Positions 41,340 through 50,377 of a DNA stretch of 64,000 nucleotides are shown here, piece after piece (the stretch's first letter is position 1; the number at the start of each line of letters is the position of its first letter). The stretch comes from Rhodococcus opacus B4 (GTDB lineage: Bacteria; Actinomycetota; Actinomycetes; Mycobacteriales; Mycobacteriaceae), in NCBI RefSeq assembly GCF_000010805.1, contig NC_012522.1, forward strand, positions 6,200,001 to 6,264,000. The letters are read 5' to 3'. The notes beneath the pieces are model-generated. The model worked only from the letters and a program-made list of their open reading frames with translations, was not told the DNA's origin and made no database searches. Made by a program: the position numbers and the translations under genes.

Positions 41340-43598
41340 TCACCTACCACCCATCTGGTCGAGATTCTCGTGCGCGATGGCCCGGATGCGGAGCACCTGG
41401 TCGATCAAGGTCTGGAGTTCGGCCTCGAACTCGACCCGCCGGGCCGCCATGTTCTCGGCGTTCGGTTCGACCAGTCCCCGGTTACGTGCCAGCTTGAGCG
41501 CGGTCGTGAACAGTTCGGCCGAGATCGACTCGCTGCTCCCGATCTGCTGCCGGAGCCTTCGCTGCTCGGCGAGCGCGAGGCATGCCGTCATAAATGCCTT
41601 CTCGTCGAACTTCCGGTCCACGGGAGTGCGAAGCAGCTGTGCCGCGACCACCGCGTACGCCTCCAGGAACGGCTGCAGGACCCGGTGGGCCAGGTGAATG
41701 CGCATCCCGGACAACAGGTTCGCCGCATGCTGGGGGTCACCCAGATTCGACTGCCACGCCGGGTCGATCAGGTCGAGTTCGGCCCGCAGTTCCTTCCGGA
41801 AGCTGTCCTTCTCGCTGAAGAAGAATTCGAACTTGAGGAGGTCGCGGATGCGGAGTGCCGCATTCCATCCGTCCTCGAGAGGGTCGGTGAACTGCTGATC
41901 GACGGCGGCGCGCAGCACCATCTCCGCGATCGCCCGCATCACCAGGAAGTGAATGGTGTTGTTGCGGTAGAACGCTGCCACGAGATGCTGATCGCGTCCG
42001 AGGTAGAACACCCGCTCGCTGCCCTGGTCGAAGCTTTTCAGGACCCCGGAGTCGAGGTGGGTGCGCACCGCCTTGCGGATCACCTGCGGGTCCGTCAGAT
42101 CCACGTCGCCCGCGGTCGGCAGCGAGCGCGCCGTGATGTAGTCGACGAGCGGCCCGAGGATGGCGCCGACCTCGGCGACGGTGAGCGCGCGGTCCTCGAT
42201 GCCGAGAAACGCGAGCATGACCAATGACGACGCCGTGACGGGGGTGACCTCGTTGATGCGGTGGCACACCTCGAACGCCGTCTTCTGCACCGCCAGTCGC
42301 AGGTCGTCCTCCTGACCGAGGTAGTCCGCCAGAGACATCGGCCTGCCGACATTGACGTGCGCGACACCGTGCCGTTGACCTTGCGCCCGAACGTATCCGA
42401 AGAGCCAGCGCAGACTCTCCTTGCTCTTCGCCTGGCCGTGCGCCTCCGCCGCCATCGCCCCGACCTCGTACAGCTGGTCGTAGGTCAGCGACACCGGGAC
42501 GAGGTAGACGTCGGACATCCCGCTGTCCTGGAACGCTTTCGCGAGATAGTTGAGCAGGCCGAACCGCGGCGGCCGCAGTTTGCCGGTGCGGCTGCGCCCG
42601 CCCTCGATGTACCACTCGAGGTTGAACCGCTTCGTGAGCAGGTAGCGCATGTACTCGCGGAGCGTCCACTTGTAGATCTCGTCGCCCTCGATCTTGCGGC
42701 GGATGAACACGGTGCCGCTGCGCTTGCCGATCGGTCCGATCGGCCAGAAATTGATGTTCAGCCCGCCCATCACGTGGTTGAGCGGAAGGTCGTTCGCGAG
42801 CAGCGCGGGCCGCAGCACCAGGGGGTCGAGGTACGAGCGGTGGCTGGGCAGGAACACCAGGGAATGTTCCTTGTTCAGCTCCCGCAGTTGGTCGAGCCGG
42901 GTGGTGTCGACGTCGAGGCGGTACGCGCGGGAGAAGTAGCGGCCCAACTGGTCCCACAGTGCGATGGCCCGCCGGCTCTGGGCGGCCACCATCTCGTCCA
43001 GTGCGCCGCGGGCGCGGCGATCCACCTCGGCGACGGGAAGATTCAACTGGGCCGACAGGTCGTGGGTGCCGTCGTGGTACCGGCTGGCGTCGGTGATCTC
43101 GTCGACGACGAACCTCGACACCTTGTACTGCGTGCCCAGCACCGTGCGCTCGGCCCGCTCGAGGGTCAGCGCTGCCTGGCGGCGGATGAAATCCGGAAGG
43201 GACCCACCGCCGTTCTCGGCGAGCCGGCGTTCGAGGTCGCTGAGCGGGGCCGGGTCGCCCTCCAGAACCTGGCACCGGGCGGGGTCGTCGCGCATCACCC
43301 GCCGTTGCATGTTCTGGCCGGGATGCAGCGGATCGCGCAGCGAGAGCGTCTCCCGCAACCGCTGTGCGCCGTCCGGGTGGGTCTCCTTCGGTAGCCACAC
43401 CACCCGGAGCGGGGTGAGCAGCGGATCGTCCTTCCGCCGAGCGAGATCGGCGAGTGCCTGGTCGGTGACGCGGACGGTCGGCGGTGGCTGACCCGAGTCG
43501 TTCGCCTGCCGCTCCAGCCACGTGCGGAGAACGTCGTCCTCCATCTCGCTCATCGTCTCGATGAGATAGACCCGTGGCCGTGCCGTCTGCTCGTCCAT
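41340..43598 (-). CDS. plsB: Glycerol-3-phosphate acyltransferase
   Basis: A 752-residue membrane-associated enzyme that makes 1-acyl-glycerol-3-phosphate, the first step of glycerolipid synthesis. Motifs are LPSHRSYLDPL (HxxxxD), GGLNINFWPIGPIGKRSG and IEGGRSRTGKLRPPRFG. The length is close to mycobacterial PlsB2 (about 790). AAGG lies about 8 nt before the ATG at 43598. Order wax-ester synthase - plsB - plsC, with gaps of 17 and 4 nt, implies an operon feeding storage lipid synthesis. Confidence 0.93.
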   Translation of the reverse strand: MDEQTARPRVYLIETMSEMEDDVLRTWLERQANDSGQPPPTVRVTDQALADLARRKDDPLLTPLRVVWLPKETHPDGAQRLRETLSLRDPLHPGQNMQRRVMRDDPARCQVLEGDPAPLSDLERRLAENGGGSLPDFIRRQAALTLERAERTVLGTQYKVSRFVVDEITDASRYHDGTHDLSAQLNLPVAEVDRRARGALDEMVAAQSRRAIALWDQLGRYFSRAYRLDVDTTRLDQLRELNKEHSLVFLPSHRSYLDPLVLRPALLANDLPLNHVMGGLNINFWPIGPIGKRSGTVFIRRKIEGDEIYKWTLREYMRYLLTKRFNLEWYIEGGRSRTGKLRPPRFGLLNYLAKAFQDSGMSDVYLVPVSLTYDQLYEVGAMAAEAHGQAKSKESLRWLFGYVRAQGQRHGVAHVNVGRPMSLADYLGQEDDLRLAVQKTAFEVCHRINEVTPVTASSLVMLAFLGIEDRALTVAEVGAILGPLVDYITARSLPTAGDVDLTDPQVIRKAVRTHLDSGVLKSFDQGSERVFYLGRDQHLVAAFYRNNTIHFLVMRAIAEMVLRAAVDQQFTDPLEDGWNAALRIRDLLKFEFFFSEKDSFRKELRAELDLIDPAWQSNLGDPQHAANLLSGMRIHLAHRVLQPFLEAYAVVAAQLLRTPVDRKFDEKAFMTACLALAEQRRLRQQIGSSESISAELFTTALKLARNRGLVEPNAENMAARRVEFEAELQTLIDQVLRIRAIAHENLDQMGGR

Positions 43599-43615
43599 CG
43601 CGCCAGCCTTTCCCT

Positions 43616-45070
43616 TCACCCGCGGCCGAGTTCGACGATCTCGTCGAGACTCTCCTGCAGGCACGACATGAACCGCGCCGGTTCGGTCACGGCGGCGGTG
43701 TCGAGATTGACACCGATGCAACACGTGCCGACGTGGGAGACGAGGGTGGCCATGACCGCGCAGCCGGGAGCCGGGCCGAACGGGAACATCCGCTCGATCC
43801 GGGCACCCGCCAGATACACGGGCACGGGCACGCCCGCGACGTTGCTGGCCTGCAGATCGAGGCCCGTCGACTGCGAGAGGTACCAGTTGGCCAGCACCAC
43901 CGTCGGGATCCGGACCAGGATGGGGGCGGCGGAATCGAGCAGCCCGAGCGCCGGTTCCTGGCGCAGGCCGAGAATGATCGCGCGGACCTTCCGAATCCGT
44001 TCGATCGGGTCGCGTTCACCGACCGGACCGGCGAACCGGGCGGCGGCGAACCGGTTGCCCCCGGTCGGATCCGACGCCGAACGCATACTCACCGGCATCC
44101 CCACCGGAATCGTCGCGAGGTCGTAGCCGAACGACTCGTGATAGCGGCGGAATCCGCCCAGCAGCGCCGCCACGTACGCGTCGTTCAACGATCCGCCGGC
44201 GACGTGAGCAGCGGAACGCAGTTCGTCGACGCTCACCTCCAGAACCCCGAACCAGCGCCCGAGCCCGCGGTCGCGCAGCAGGTCCGAGCCCGTCGACGGG
44301 GGAGGCGTCACCACCCTGCGGATCGAGTTCGCGTAACCGGCGACCTCGGTGACACTGCCCACGGGGTCGCCGACGACCGTCATCGCCGTCCGCACCGCGC
44401 CACGGATCAGGCCGCCGAGGCGGCCCGGGGCGCTGCGCACGTTGTCGAGCGCCTGTTCGAGCAGAGCGCCGCCGCCCGACATCTGCTCCGGCAACGGTGC
44501 CGGCCGATCCGGTTTGTCCGGCGACGGTTCGGGACGCCTGCTGTGCAGCAGCGTCATCAACTGGATTCCGCCGAGCCCGTCCGTGATGCTGTGGTGCGTC
44601 TTCACCACGTAGACGGCGCGGCCGTCGTCGAGTCCCTCGATGAGCATGGCACTCCACGGCGGCCGGGCGCGGTCGAACGGTTCGGTCGCCAGGTGCCTGC
44701 ACATCCGCAGCGCATGGTCGAACGTCGCCGGCTCCGGCAGCCGCACCCGCGACAGGTGGTAGTCGAGGTCGAATTCGGGGTCGACCGACCACATCGGATT
44801 GCCCAGCCGCAACGTCGGCTCCACCACCCGCATCCGGATGCGCGGCACCATGTGCGACGCCCATTCGTGGGCGCGCACGAGCCGCTCCCAGTCCGGCGGT
44901 TTGTCCAGGACGTCGACCGCGACGATCGGGGAGCGCAGCTTCGGCTGCACCTCCTCCATCCGCCACATTCCGGTCTCGAAGTCGGACATCGTGCGGTCCG
45001 CTCCCCAGGCGACGTCGGAGAAATCCACGTCGACGGCACTCGGTGGTATCAGAGGTTCGCCGTCGGCCAT
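43616..45070 (-). CDS. Wax ester synthase / diacylglycerol acyltransferase (WS/DGAT)
   Basis: A 484-residue acyltransferase. The catalytic HHSITDG motif is at residues 159-165. Other supports are the SNVAGVPVPVYLAGARIERMFPFGP segment, and the C-terminal CIGVNLDTAAV. It joins acyl-CoA to diacylglycerol or fatty alcohol to form triacylglycerol or wax ester. GAGGG lies 5 nt before the ATG at 45070; an ATG at 45082 is also in frame. It leads the operon with plsB and plsC. Confidence 0.92.
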   Translation of the reverse strand: MADGEPLIPPSAVDVDFSDVAWGADRTMSDFETGMWRMEEVQPKLRSPIVAVDVLDKPPDWERLVRAHEWASHMVPRIRMRVVEPTLRLGNPMWSVDPEFDLDYHLSRVRLPEPATFDHALRMCRHLATEPFDRARPPWSAMLIEGLDDGRAVYVVKTHHSITDGLGGIQLMTLLHSRRPEPSPDKPDRPAPLPEQMSGGGALLEQALDNVRSAPGRLGGLIRGAVRTAMTVVGDPVGSVTEVAGYANSIRRVVTPPPSTGSDLLRDRGLGRWFGVLEVSVDELRSAAHVAGGSLNDAYVAALLGGFRRYHESFGYDLATIPVGMPVSMRSASDPTGGNRFAAARFAGPVGERDPIERIRKVRAIILGLRQEPALGLLDSAAPILVRIPTVVLANWYLSQSTGLDLQASNVAGVPVPVYLAGARIERMFPFGPAPGCAVMATLVSHVGTCCIGVNLDTAAVTEPARFMSCLQESLDEIVELGRG

Positions 45071-45238
45071 GCCCACCCTCATTCGTTGCTCGAGTTGCCC
45101 TCAGCTGCTGCTTTTCCAGTGTGGACCCGCCTCGCAGATCGCGTCCCTGGTTCCGGCGGATTCGCGCTCCGCGCCCGCGCGTGGCTGACGAGTCGCTGGA
45201 CTCCTTCGCCGCTCACGGAGTTGTCGTAGGCTGCCGTC

Positions 45239-45733
45239 ATGGCGAAAAGCTTCGACTACTCCGAAGAGGTCGCGTACCCGATCGACCGGGTGCACGCGGC
45301 ACTGACGGACCCGGCGTTCTGGCGACACCGGTTCGAGGAGGCGCCGGACAAACTCACCCTCGACGACAGCCGCGGCCCCGGCACGCTCACCGCGACGATG
45401 CGCGACACGATCGGCGCGTCCTCCCTCCCCGGGCTGGTGCGCAAGGTCGTCACGGGCGAACTGAAGGTCGAGCGCGCCGACCAGTGGGGCGCCCTCGACG
45501 GCGACCACGCCGACGGCCGGATCACCGGCAGCTCCACCGGCATCCCGGTGCAGATCGAGGGCGCGTCGGTGCTCCGCGCGTCGGGCGACGTCACCGTCCT
45601 CGGCCTCACCGGAACGGTGCAGGTCAAGATTCCGCTGGTCGGAGGGCAGATCGAATCCCTGATCAGGAAGCTCGTCGGCGACATGGTCGGGCAGGACCGC
45701 GACGCGATCGAGAAGTGGCTCGGCGACAGCTGA
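45239..45733 (+). CDS. DUF2505 family protein (START-like)
   Basis: A 164-residue protein, MAKSFDYSEEVAYPIDRVHA then ALTDPAFWRHRFEE, with GTGIP-like SSTGIPVQIEG and VQVKIPLVGGQIESLIRKLV. The pattern fits DUF2505, a START/SRPBCC-type fold with a hydrophobic pocket, found in mycolate-containing actinobacteria. The ligand is unknown. It is convergent with soxR, 3 nt apart, and divergent from the acyltransferase operon. Confidence 0.82.
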   Translation: MAKSFDYSEEVAYPIDRVHAALTDPAFWRHRFEEAPDKLTLDDSRGPGTLTATMRDTIGASSLPGLVRKVVTGELKVERADQWGALDGDHADGRITGSSTGIPVQIEGASVLRASGDVTVLGLTGTVQVKIPLVGGQIESLIRKLVGDMVGQDRDAIEKWLGDS

Positions 45734-45736
45734 CGC

Positions 45737-46210
45737 TCACGCCCCCGGCGCGGGGTCGTCCAGTTCGACGTCCAGCGTGCGGGCGCCCGGTCCGGCCGTG
45801 CCCAGCCGGTCGTGGGAGTTGACGATCGCGCAACTACCCAGCGACAGGCATCCGCAGCCGATGCACCCGGTCAGGTTGTCGCGGAGCCGGATCAACTGCT
45901 CGATCCGCTGATCCAGATCGGCGTGCCATCGCGTCGACAGCTTCTCCCAGTCCTTGCGGTTCGGGGTGCGGCCCTCGGGGAGGGTCGCGAGGGCGTCCCG
46001 GATCTCGGCGAGCGGAATCCCGACCCGCTGGGCGATGCGGATGAACGCGACCCGCCGCAGCGTGTCCCGGCGATAGCGACGCTGGTTGCCGGACGTCCGC
46101 CTGCTGGTGATCAGCCCCTCGCGTTCGTAGAAATGCAACGCCGACACCGCGACGCCACTTCGTTCCGACAGCTGTCCCGGCGTCAGTTCCTTCGCTCTCC
46201 ACTCGGGCAT
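45737..46210 (-). CDS. soxR: Redox-sensitive MerR regulator SoxR
   Basis: A 157-residue regulator with the MerR helix-turn-helix (LTPGQLSERSGVAVSALHFY, then EREGLITSRRTSGNQRRYRR) and the [2Fe-2S] cluster motif CIGCGCLSLGSC near the C-terminus. Actinobacterial SoxR responds to redox-active compounds and nitric oxide. Start choices are ATG 46210 (MPEWRAKEL), GTG 46216 and TTG 46225. It is downstream of the nitrobindin-type gene, 48 nt away, same strand. Confidence 0.92.
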   Translation of the reverse strand: MPEWRAKELTPGQLSERSGVAVSALHFYEREGLITSRRTSGNQRRYRRDTLRRVAFIRIAQRVGIPLAEIRDALATLPEGRTPNRKDWEKLSTRWHADLDQRIEQLIRLRDNLTGCIGCGCLSLGSCAIVNSHDRLGTAGPGARTLDVELDDPAPGA

Positions 46211-46258
46211 CTCCACGACAGGCAACCTTTCACGGGGTTACCTGAACAATACTCGAGG

Positions 46259-46789
46259 TCAGTCGCGGCGGAGATGACCGTGGAGGTGATGGGTGAGCGG
46301 AGTCAGGTCGTGCGCCATCCACACGTCGTACGTGAGGTCGCCGCCGCGCACCGACAACTGCCGCCGGATGCTGTGCACCGGCTTGGCGTCCGGGGACGCG
46401 CTCAGCGCCACCATCGACAACTCGATGATGCCCTCCCGGATCTGACCGCGGTGGATCTCGGTGAACCCGGTCGGCTGGGCGACGAGCAACTCGGCCTCGT
46501 CCTCGGCGACGAGCCGCAGATACCCGGACTCCGAGTGCAGCGGCCGGCCGGTGCCCGCCTCCCGTGTCCGAGACCGGTACGCCAGGAACGGTTTACCGCT
46601 GGGGGAGAATTCGATCTCCTCGGTGTACGCGAAGTCGTCGATCGTCGGGTACGCGCCTTCGCCCTCGCCGCGCCACAGGCCGGCGAACGGCGCCAGGGCG
46701 GACGGCACGGACGGGGCCGGTGGTGCGGTCGCAGACGAACTCGCCGTCGCATCCGGGTGCGCCGGCGAGAGAGTCGAGTTCTCGTCCAT
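46259..46789 (-). CDS. Nitrobindin-type heme protein (peroxynitrite isomerase)
   Basis: A 176-residue protein: a disordered N-terminus rich in Ser, Ala and Pro (1-30), then a ten-strand beta-barrel starting LAPFAGLWRGEGEGAYPTID, with a C-terminal HHLHGHLRRD that holds the proximal heme His of the family. Such proteins bind ferric heme and convert peroxynitrite to nitrate. GGAGG lies 7 nt before the ATG. With soxR next to it and arginine deiminase divergent, a role in nitrosative stress is likely. Confidence 0.85.
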   Translation of the reverse strand: MDENSTLSPAHPDATASSSATAPPAPSVPSALAPFAGLWRGEGEGAYPTIDDFAYTEEIEFSPSGKPFLAYRSRTREAGTGRPLHSESGYLRLVAEDEAELLVAQPTGFTEIHRGQIREGIIELSMVALSASPDAKPVHSIRRQLSVRGGDLTYDVWMAHDLTPLTHHLHGHLRRD

Positions 46790-46896
46790 GAGATACCTCC
46801 GCCGCTTCACGGTACTCGCCTGCGGGGCCGAGGGACACGGTCGGCGGCGGCGCGTTTGAGCGTGCCTGCCGGGTCCACCGGCATTACCGTCTAGAC

Positions 46897-48114
46897 ATGA
46901 ACGCGTCCGGTTCTGCACCGCTGGGGGCCAACTCCGAAGTCGGGCAGCTGCGTGCCGTCCTCCTGCACCGCCCCGGGGACGAACTGAAGCGGCTCACACC
47001 CCGCAACAACGACCAACTGCTGTTCGACGGACTGCCCTGGGTCGACCGCGCCCAGGAGGAACACGACGCGTTCGCGGACCTGCTGCGCAGCCGCGGCGTC
47101 GAGGTCCTGCTGCTGTCCGACCTGCTCGCCGAGACACTCGGCGCCAGCGGAGCCGCCCGCATCCAGGGCATCGGCGCCGCCGTCGACCCCCGGAAGCTGG
47201 GCCACACGTTGGCGCAGGAACTCGCCGCGCACCTCCGCGGCGTCCCGGCCCCCGAACTCTCCACCATCCTCACCGCGGGCATGACCTTCGACGAACTTCC
47301 CGTCGCCGCCAACACGGCCTCGCTGGTTCGCCGCATGCACCACGGCGGCGACTTCGTCATCGACCCGCTGCCGAACCTGCTCTTCACCCGGGACTCGTCG
47401 TTCTGGATCGGACCGCGTGTCGCGATCACGTCGCTGGCACTGCCCGCCCGTGTCCGCGAAACGTCCCTCACCGACATCATCTACGCCCACCACCCGCGAT
47501 TCCGCGGCGCCCGGCGCGCGTACGAATCCCACACGGCCCCCGTCGAAGGCGGCGACGTCCTGCTCCTGGCGCCCGGCGTCGTCGCCGTCGGAGTGGGGGA
47601 GCGCACCACACCGGCCGGGGCCGAGGCGTTGGCGCGCAGCGTCTTCGAGGACGAACTGGCGCACACCGTACTGGTGGTGCCCATCGCACAGGCCCGGGCG
47701 TCCATGCACCTCGACACCGTGTGCACGATGGTCGACCACGACGCCGTAGTGATGTACCCGATCATCCAGGACACGCTGTCGGCGTTCACCATTCACCGCG
47801 AGGACAACGGCGTGTCGATCCGCGGCGCCGACCCGTTCCTGAGCGCCGCCGCCGAGGCCATGGGCATCGGGAAGCTGCGCGTCATCGACACCGGACTCGA
47901 CAACGTCACCGCCGAGCGCGAACAGTGGGACGACGGAAACAACACGCTCGCACTCGCACCCGGCGTCGTCGTCGCTTACGAACGGAACGTCGAGACCAAC
48001 GCCCGGCTCGAGGCTTCGGGCATCGAGGTACTGCGGATCGCCGGTTCCGAACTCGGGTCGGGTCGCGGCGGGCCCCGCTGCATGTCCTGTCCGGTGGCCC
48101 GCGACCCGCTGTAG
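46897..48114 (+). CDS. arcA: Arginine deiminase
   Basis: A 405-residue enzyme that converts arginine to citrulline and ammonia. Motifs are NLLFTRDSSFWIG, EGGDVLLLAPGVVAVGVGERT, MHLDTVCTMVDHD and the C-terminal RCMSCP with catalytic Cys395. The other ADI-pathway genes (ornithine carbamoyltransferase, carbamate kinase) are not adjacent, so it probably serves arginine use or arginine removal rather than fermentation. A 40-bp palindrome follows the stop. Confidence 0.95.
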   Translation: MNASGSAPLGANSEVGQLRAVLLHRPGDELKRLTPRNNDQLLFDGLPWVDRAQEEHDAFADLLRSRGVEVLLLSDLLAETLGASGAARIQGIGAAVDPRKLGHTLAQELAAHLRGVPAPELSTILTAGMTFDELPVAANTASLVRRMHHGGDFVIDPLPNLLFTRDSSFWIGPRVAITSLALPARVRETSLTDIIYAHHPRFRGARRAYESHTAPVEGGDVLLLAPGVVAVGVGERTTPAGAEALARSVFEDELAHTVLVVPIAQARASMHLDTVCTMVDHDAVVMYPIIQDTLSAFTIHREDNGVSIRGADPFLSAAAEAMGIGKLRVIDTGLDNVTAEREQWDDGNNTLALAPGVVVAYERNVETNARLEASGIEVLRIAGSELGSGRGGPRCMSCPVARDPL

Positions 48115-48129
48115 GCGGCTCCGCCGCCC

Positions 48130-48169
48130 GTGCGCCTTTCTGGTCGTGGGAGCAACCAGAAAGGCGCAC
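48130..48169. repeat. 40-bp palindromic element, copy 5
   Basis: GTGCGCCTTTCTGGT and its exact complement with a 10-nt loop, total 40 bp, between convergent arcA and arsC. The inner sequence is unlike the other copies but the length and GTG/CAC ends are the same. It is likely a shared terminator. Confidence 0.75.
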
Positions 48170-48182
48170 GAGCCCGGAGGGC

Positions 48183-48539
48183 CTAGAGGATGTCGCCGAC
48201 CTTCGCGGCCGGGCGGGCGAGGACGGTGCCCTTGTTCGTCACGACGATCGGTCGCTCGATGAGGATGGGGTTGTCCACCATCGCTTCGAGCAGTTCGTCC
48301 TCGGACGCCTCGGCGAGCCCGAGTTCCTTGAACACGGCCTCCTTCTTGCGGATCGCCTCGCTCGGCTTCAGGCCGGCGTCGTCGAGAAGTTTGCGCAATC
48401 CGTCCCGCGAGGGCGGGGTCTCGAGGTACTTCACGACGGTCGGCTCGATGCCCGCGTCCCGGATCAGTCCGAGGACGGTGCGGGACGTGCTGCAGCGCTG
48501 GTTGTGGTAGATGGTCGCGGTGTTCGCCATATCCGACAT
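48183..48539 (-). CDS. arsC: ArsC family arsenate reductase-like protein
   Basis: A 118-residue thioredoxin-fold protein with the catalytic NQRCSTSRT near the N-terminus and ETPPSRDGLRKLL and ILIERPIVVT, typical of glutaredoxin-type ArsC. It would reduce arsenate or act as a Spx/ArsC-like regulator. No arsenite exporter or ArsR lies nearby, so arsenic function is uncertain. An ATG at 48530 is an alternative start. Confidence 0.88.
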   Translation of the reverse strand: MSDMANTATIYHNQRCSTSRTVLGLIRDAGIEPTVVKYLETPPSRDGLRKLLDDAGLKPSEAIRKKEAVFKELGLAEASEDELLEAMVDNPILIERPIVVTNKGTVLARPAAKVGDIL

Positions 48540-48627
48540 TCTGCACCCGGGGAACAAATGCGCCCGCACCGAGCGCTGAACCCGGGTAGTACATCGTGAA
48601 CAGTCGAACACAAGAGGGAGATCGATC

Positions 48628-49311
48628 ATGGTCGAGCACCGGGACGCGGCTCCGCAGCGCATCGTCATCGCGGGTGGACACGGGAAGATCGCCCGCCACC
48701 TCATCAAGATTCTCACCGCCCGCGGCGACCGTGCGGTCGCGTTGATCCGCAACCCCGACCACGAGCACGAGGTCGCGGCACTCGGCGCCGAACCGGTGGT
48801 GATCGATCTGGAGGCGGCGACCGTGGACGACGTCGCGAAGACCCTCGCCGGTGCGGACGCCGCGGTGTTCGCGGCGGGTGCCGGTCCGGGCAGCGGAATC
48901 GCCCGCAAGGACACCGTCGACCGCGGTGCCGCGGTCCTGCTCGCCGACGCCGCCGAGAAGGCGGGGACACGGCGATTCGTTCAGGTCGGCTCGTTCGGGG
49001 CGGGTGAGCCGATCCCCGAGGGCACCGACGACGTGTTCGCCGCCTACCTGGTCGCGAAGACGGCCGCCGAGGAAGATCTGCGCGCCCGCACCCACCTCGA
49101 TTGGACGATTCTCCGTCCGGGCGGTCTCCTCGACGACGACGCGACCGGTCACGTCACGCTGACCGCGCCGCCCCTCGAACGCGGCACCGTCACGCGTGCC
49201 GACGTCGCAGCGGTGGTCGCGGCGCTCCTGGACCACCCGGACACGGCGAAGAAGACGCTCATGCTGACGTCCGGTCCCACGCCGATCACTGAGGCCGTCG
49301 CCGCGGTGTGA
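48628..49311 (+). CDS. NAD(P)H-binding atypical SDR
   Basis: A 227-residue protein: IVIAGGHGKIARHLIKILTA (GxxGxxG, about 12-31), VAALGAEPVVIDL, FAAGAGPGSG, and DWTILRPGGLLDD. This is the NmrA/YwnB-like atypical SDR family (NAD(P)-binding, often redox sensors or reductases). GGGAG lies upstream of the ATG. The stop codon lies in the first unit of a 23-bp tandem repeat. Confidence 0.85.
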   Translation: MVEHRDAAPQRIVIAGGHGKIARHLIKILTARGDRAVALIRNPDHEHEVAALGAEPVVIDLEAATVDDVAKTLAGADAAVFAAGAGPGSGIARKDTVDRGAAVLLADAAEKAGTRRFVQVGSFGAGEPIPEGTDDVFAAYLVAKTAAEEDLRARTHLDWTILRPGGLLDDDATGHVTLTAPPLERGTVTRADVAAVVAALLDHPDTAKKTLMLTSGPTPITEAVAAV

Positions 49312-49382
49312 CCGAGGCCGTCGCCGGGGTGTGACTGAGGCCGTCGCCGGGGTGTGACCGAGGCCGTCGCCGCGGTGCAACC
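49291..49382. repeat. 23-bp tandem repeat, four units
   Basis: Four copies of GAGGCCGTCGCCGSGGTGTGACC-like units (23 bp each; changes at a few positions only). The first encodes the C-terminal EAVAAV and stop of the SDR; the rest are non-coding and run to within 70 nt of the GntR start. As 23 is not a multiple of three, changes in copy number would not extend the SDR, since each unit carries a TGA or is after one. Confidence 0.85.
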
Positions 49383-49450
49383 GTTGCGGCGCCGCAACCG
49401 CGCAACTACGGTCTGATACAACGCGTGGAACAACGGAGGTGGCGCCGGCC

Positions 49451-49813
49451 GTGGACATCGACATCGACCCCGATTCTTCGACCGCCCCGTTCGACCAGTT
49501 GCGCTTGCAGATCATCGAGCAGGTGCGCAGCGGGCAACTGATCGCGGGGACGAAGATCCCCACGGTGCGCGCGCTGGCCGTCGAGGTCGGCCTCGCACCG
49601 AACACCGTCGCCAAGGCGTACCGGGAGCTCGGCGAGCAGGGTGTCATCGAAACCCGGGGCAAGCAGGGCACATTCATCGCGAGCGGCGGTGACCCCATCC
49701 GCGCCGGGGCTGAGAAGGCCGCAACCGGTTATGTGCAGGAACTGCGGAAGCTGGGGGTGTCCGACGAGGAGATCCTCGGCTTCGTGCAGTCCGCTCTCCG
49801 CGGCGCCGATTGA
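49451..49813 (+). CDS. Short GntR (YtrA-like) regulator
   Basis: A 120-residue repressor: the GntR winged helix (FDQLRLQIIEQVRSGQLIAG, TVRALAVEVGLAPNTVAKAY, GVIETRGKQGTFIA) and a short C-terminal helix pair of about 40 residues without a ligand domain, as in the YtrA group. It starts at GTG (49451), GGAGG 11 nt upstream; GTG 49439 is less likely. The DoxX gene follows 48 nt later and is a probable target. Confidence 0.87.
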   Translation: MDIDIDPDSSTAPFDQLRLQIIEQVRSGQLIAGTKIPTVRALAVEVGLAPNTVAKAYRELGEQGVIETRGKQGTFIASGGDPIRAGAEKAATGYVQELRKLGVSDEEILGFVQSALRGAD

Positions 49814-49861
49814 GTACGGTGCCATCCAGAAGGTGAGACCTCAGAAAGGTAGACGCTCGGT

Positions 49862-50293
49862 ATGGCTTCTGCACTCTTCCGTGACTTCGCACTACTGATC
49901 GCCCGGATCGGGCTCGGCGTGATCTTCGTCGCGCACGGCTGGCAGAAGTTCTTCGATTACGGAGTGAAGGCCACCCAGGCGTCGTTCGCCGACATGGGCG
50001 TCCCGCGGCCCGACATCTCGGCTGTTGCGGCCGCCACCATCGAGCTCGCGGGTGGGTTTGCTCTCATGGTGGGCGTCGCCACACCGATCGCCGGAGTCCT
50101 GCTGTTCCTCGACATGCTCGGGGCGCTGATTCTGGTGCACGCGGACAAGGGAGTGTTCGTCGCGGACGGCGGGTACGAACTCGTCGTCGCACTCGGCGTC
50201 GGGTCGCTGCTTCTCGCTGTGATCGGCGCCGGAGGCCTCAGCATCGACGGGCTCCTCGGAAGAGGCTCGGGATGGGGCAAAACCGCAGCGTAA
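49862..50293 (+). CDS. DoxX family membrane protein
   Basis: A 143-residue protein with four membrane helices and the DoxX motifs LGVIFVAHGWQKF, ATPIAGVLLFLDMLGALILV and GGYELVVALGVGSLLLAV. DoxX proteins accept or channel redox equivalents in membrane-linked oxidoreductase complexes (in mycobacteria with superoxide dismutase and SseA). It is a clear paralog of the DoxX gene at 59313. It probably forms a unit with the GntR gene. Confidence 0.87.
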   Translation: MASALFRDFALLIARIGLGVIFVAHGWQKFFDYGVKATQASFADMGVPRPDISAVAAATIELAGGFALMVGVATPIAGVLLFLDMLGALILVHADKGVFVADGGYELVVALGVGSLLLAVIGAGGLSIDGLLGRGSGWGKTAA

Positions 50294-50377
50294 CGATACC
50301 GCTCAGTGGGTCTCGATTCGGTGTGAAGCGGTGGGCTAGCTTGCTTTTGCCACCGAAAATGACCAACGTAGTTGTTC

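Noticed and set aside
48183..48539. Arsenic resistance operon
   Set aside because: Only one ArsC-like gene; no ArsR, ArsB or Acr3 gene adjacent.
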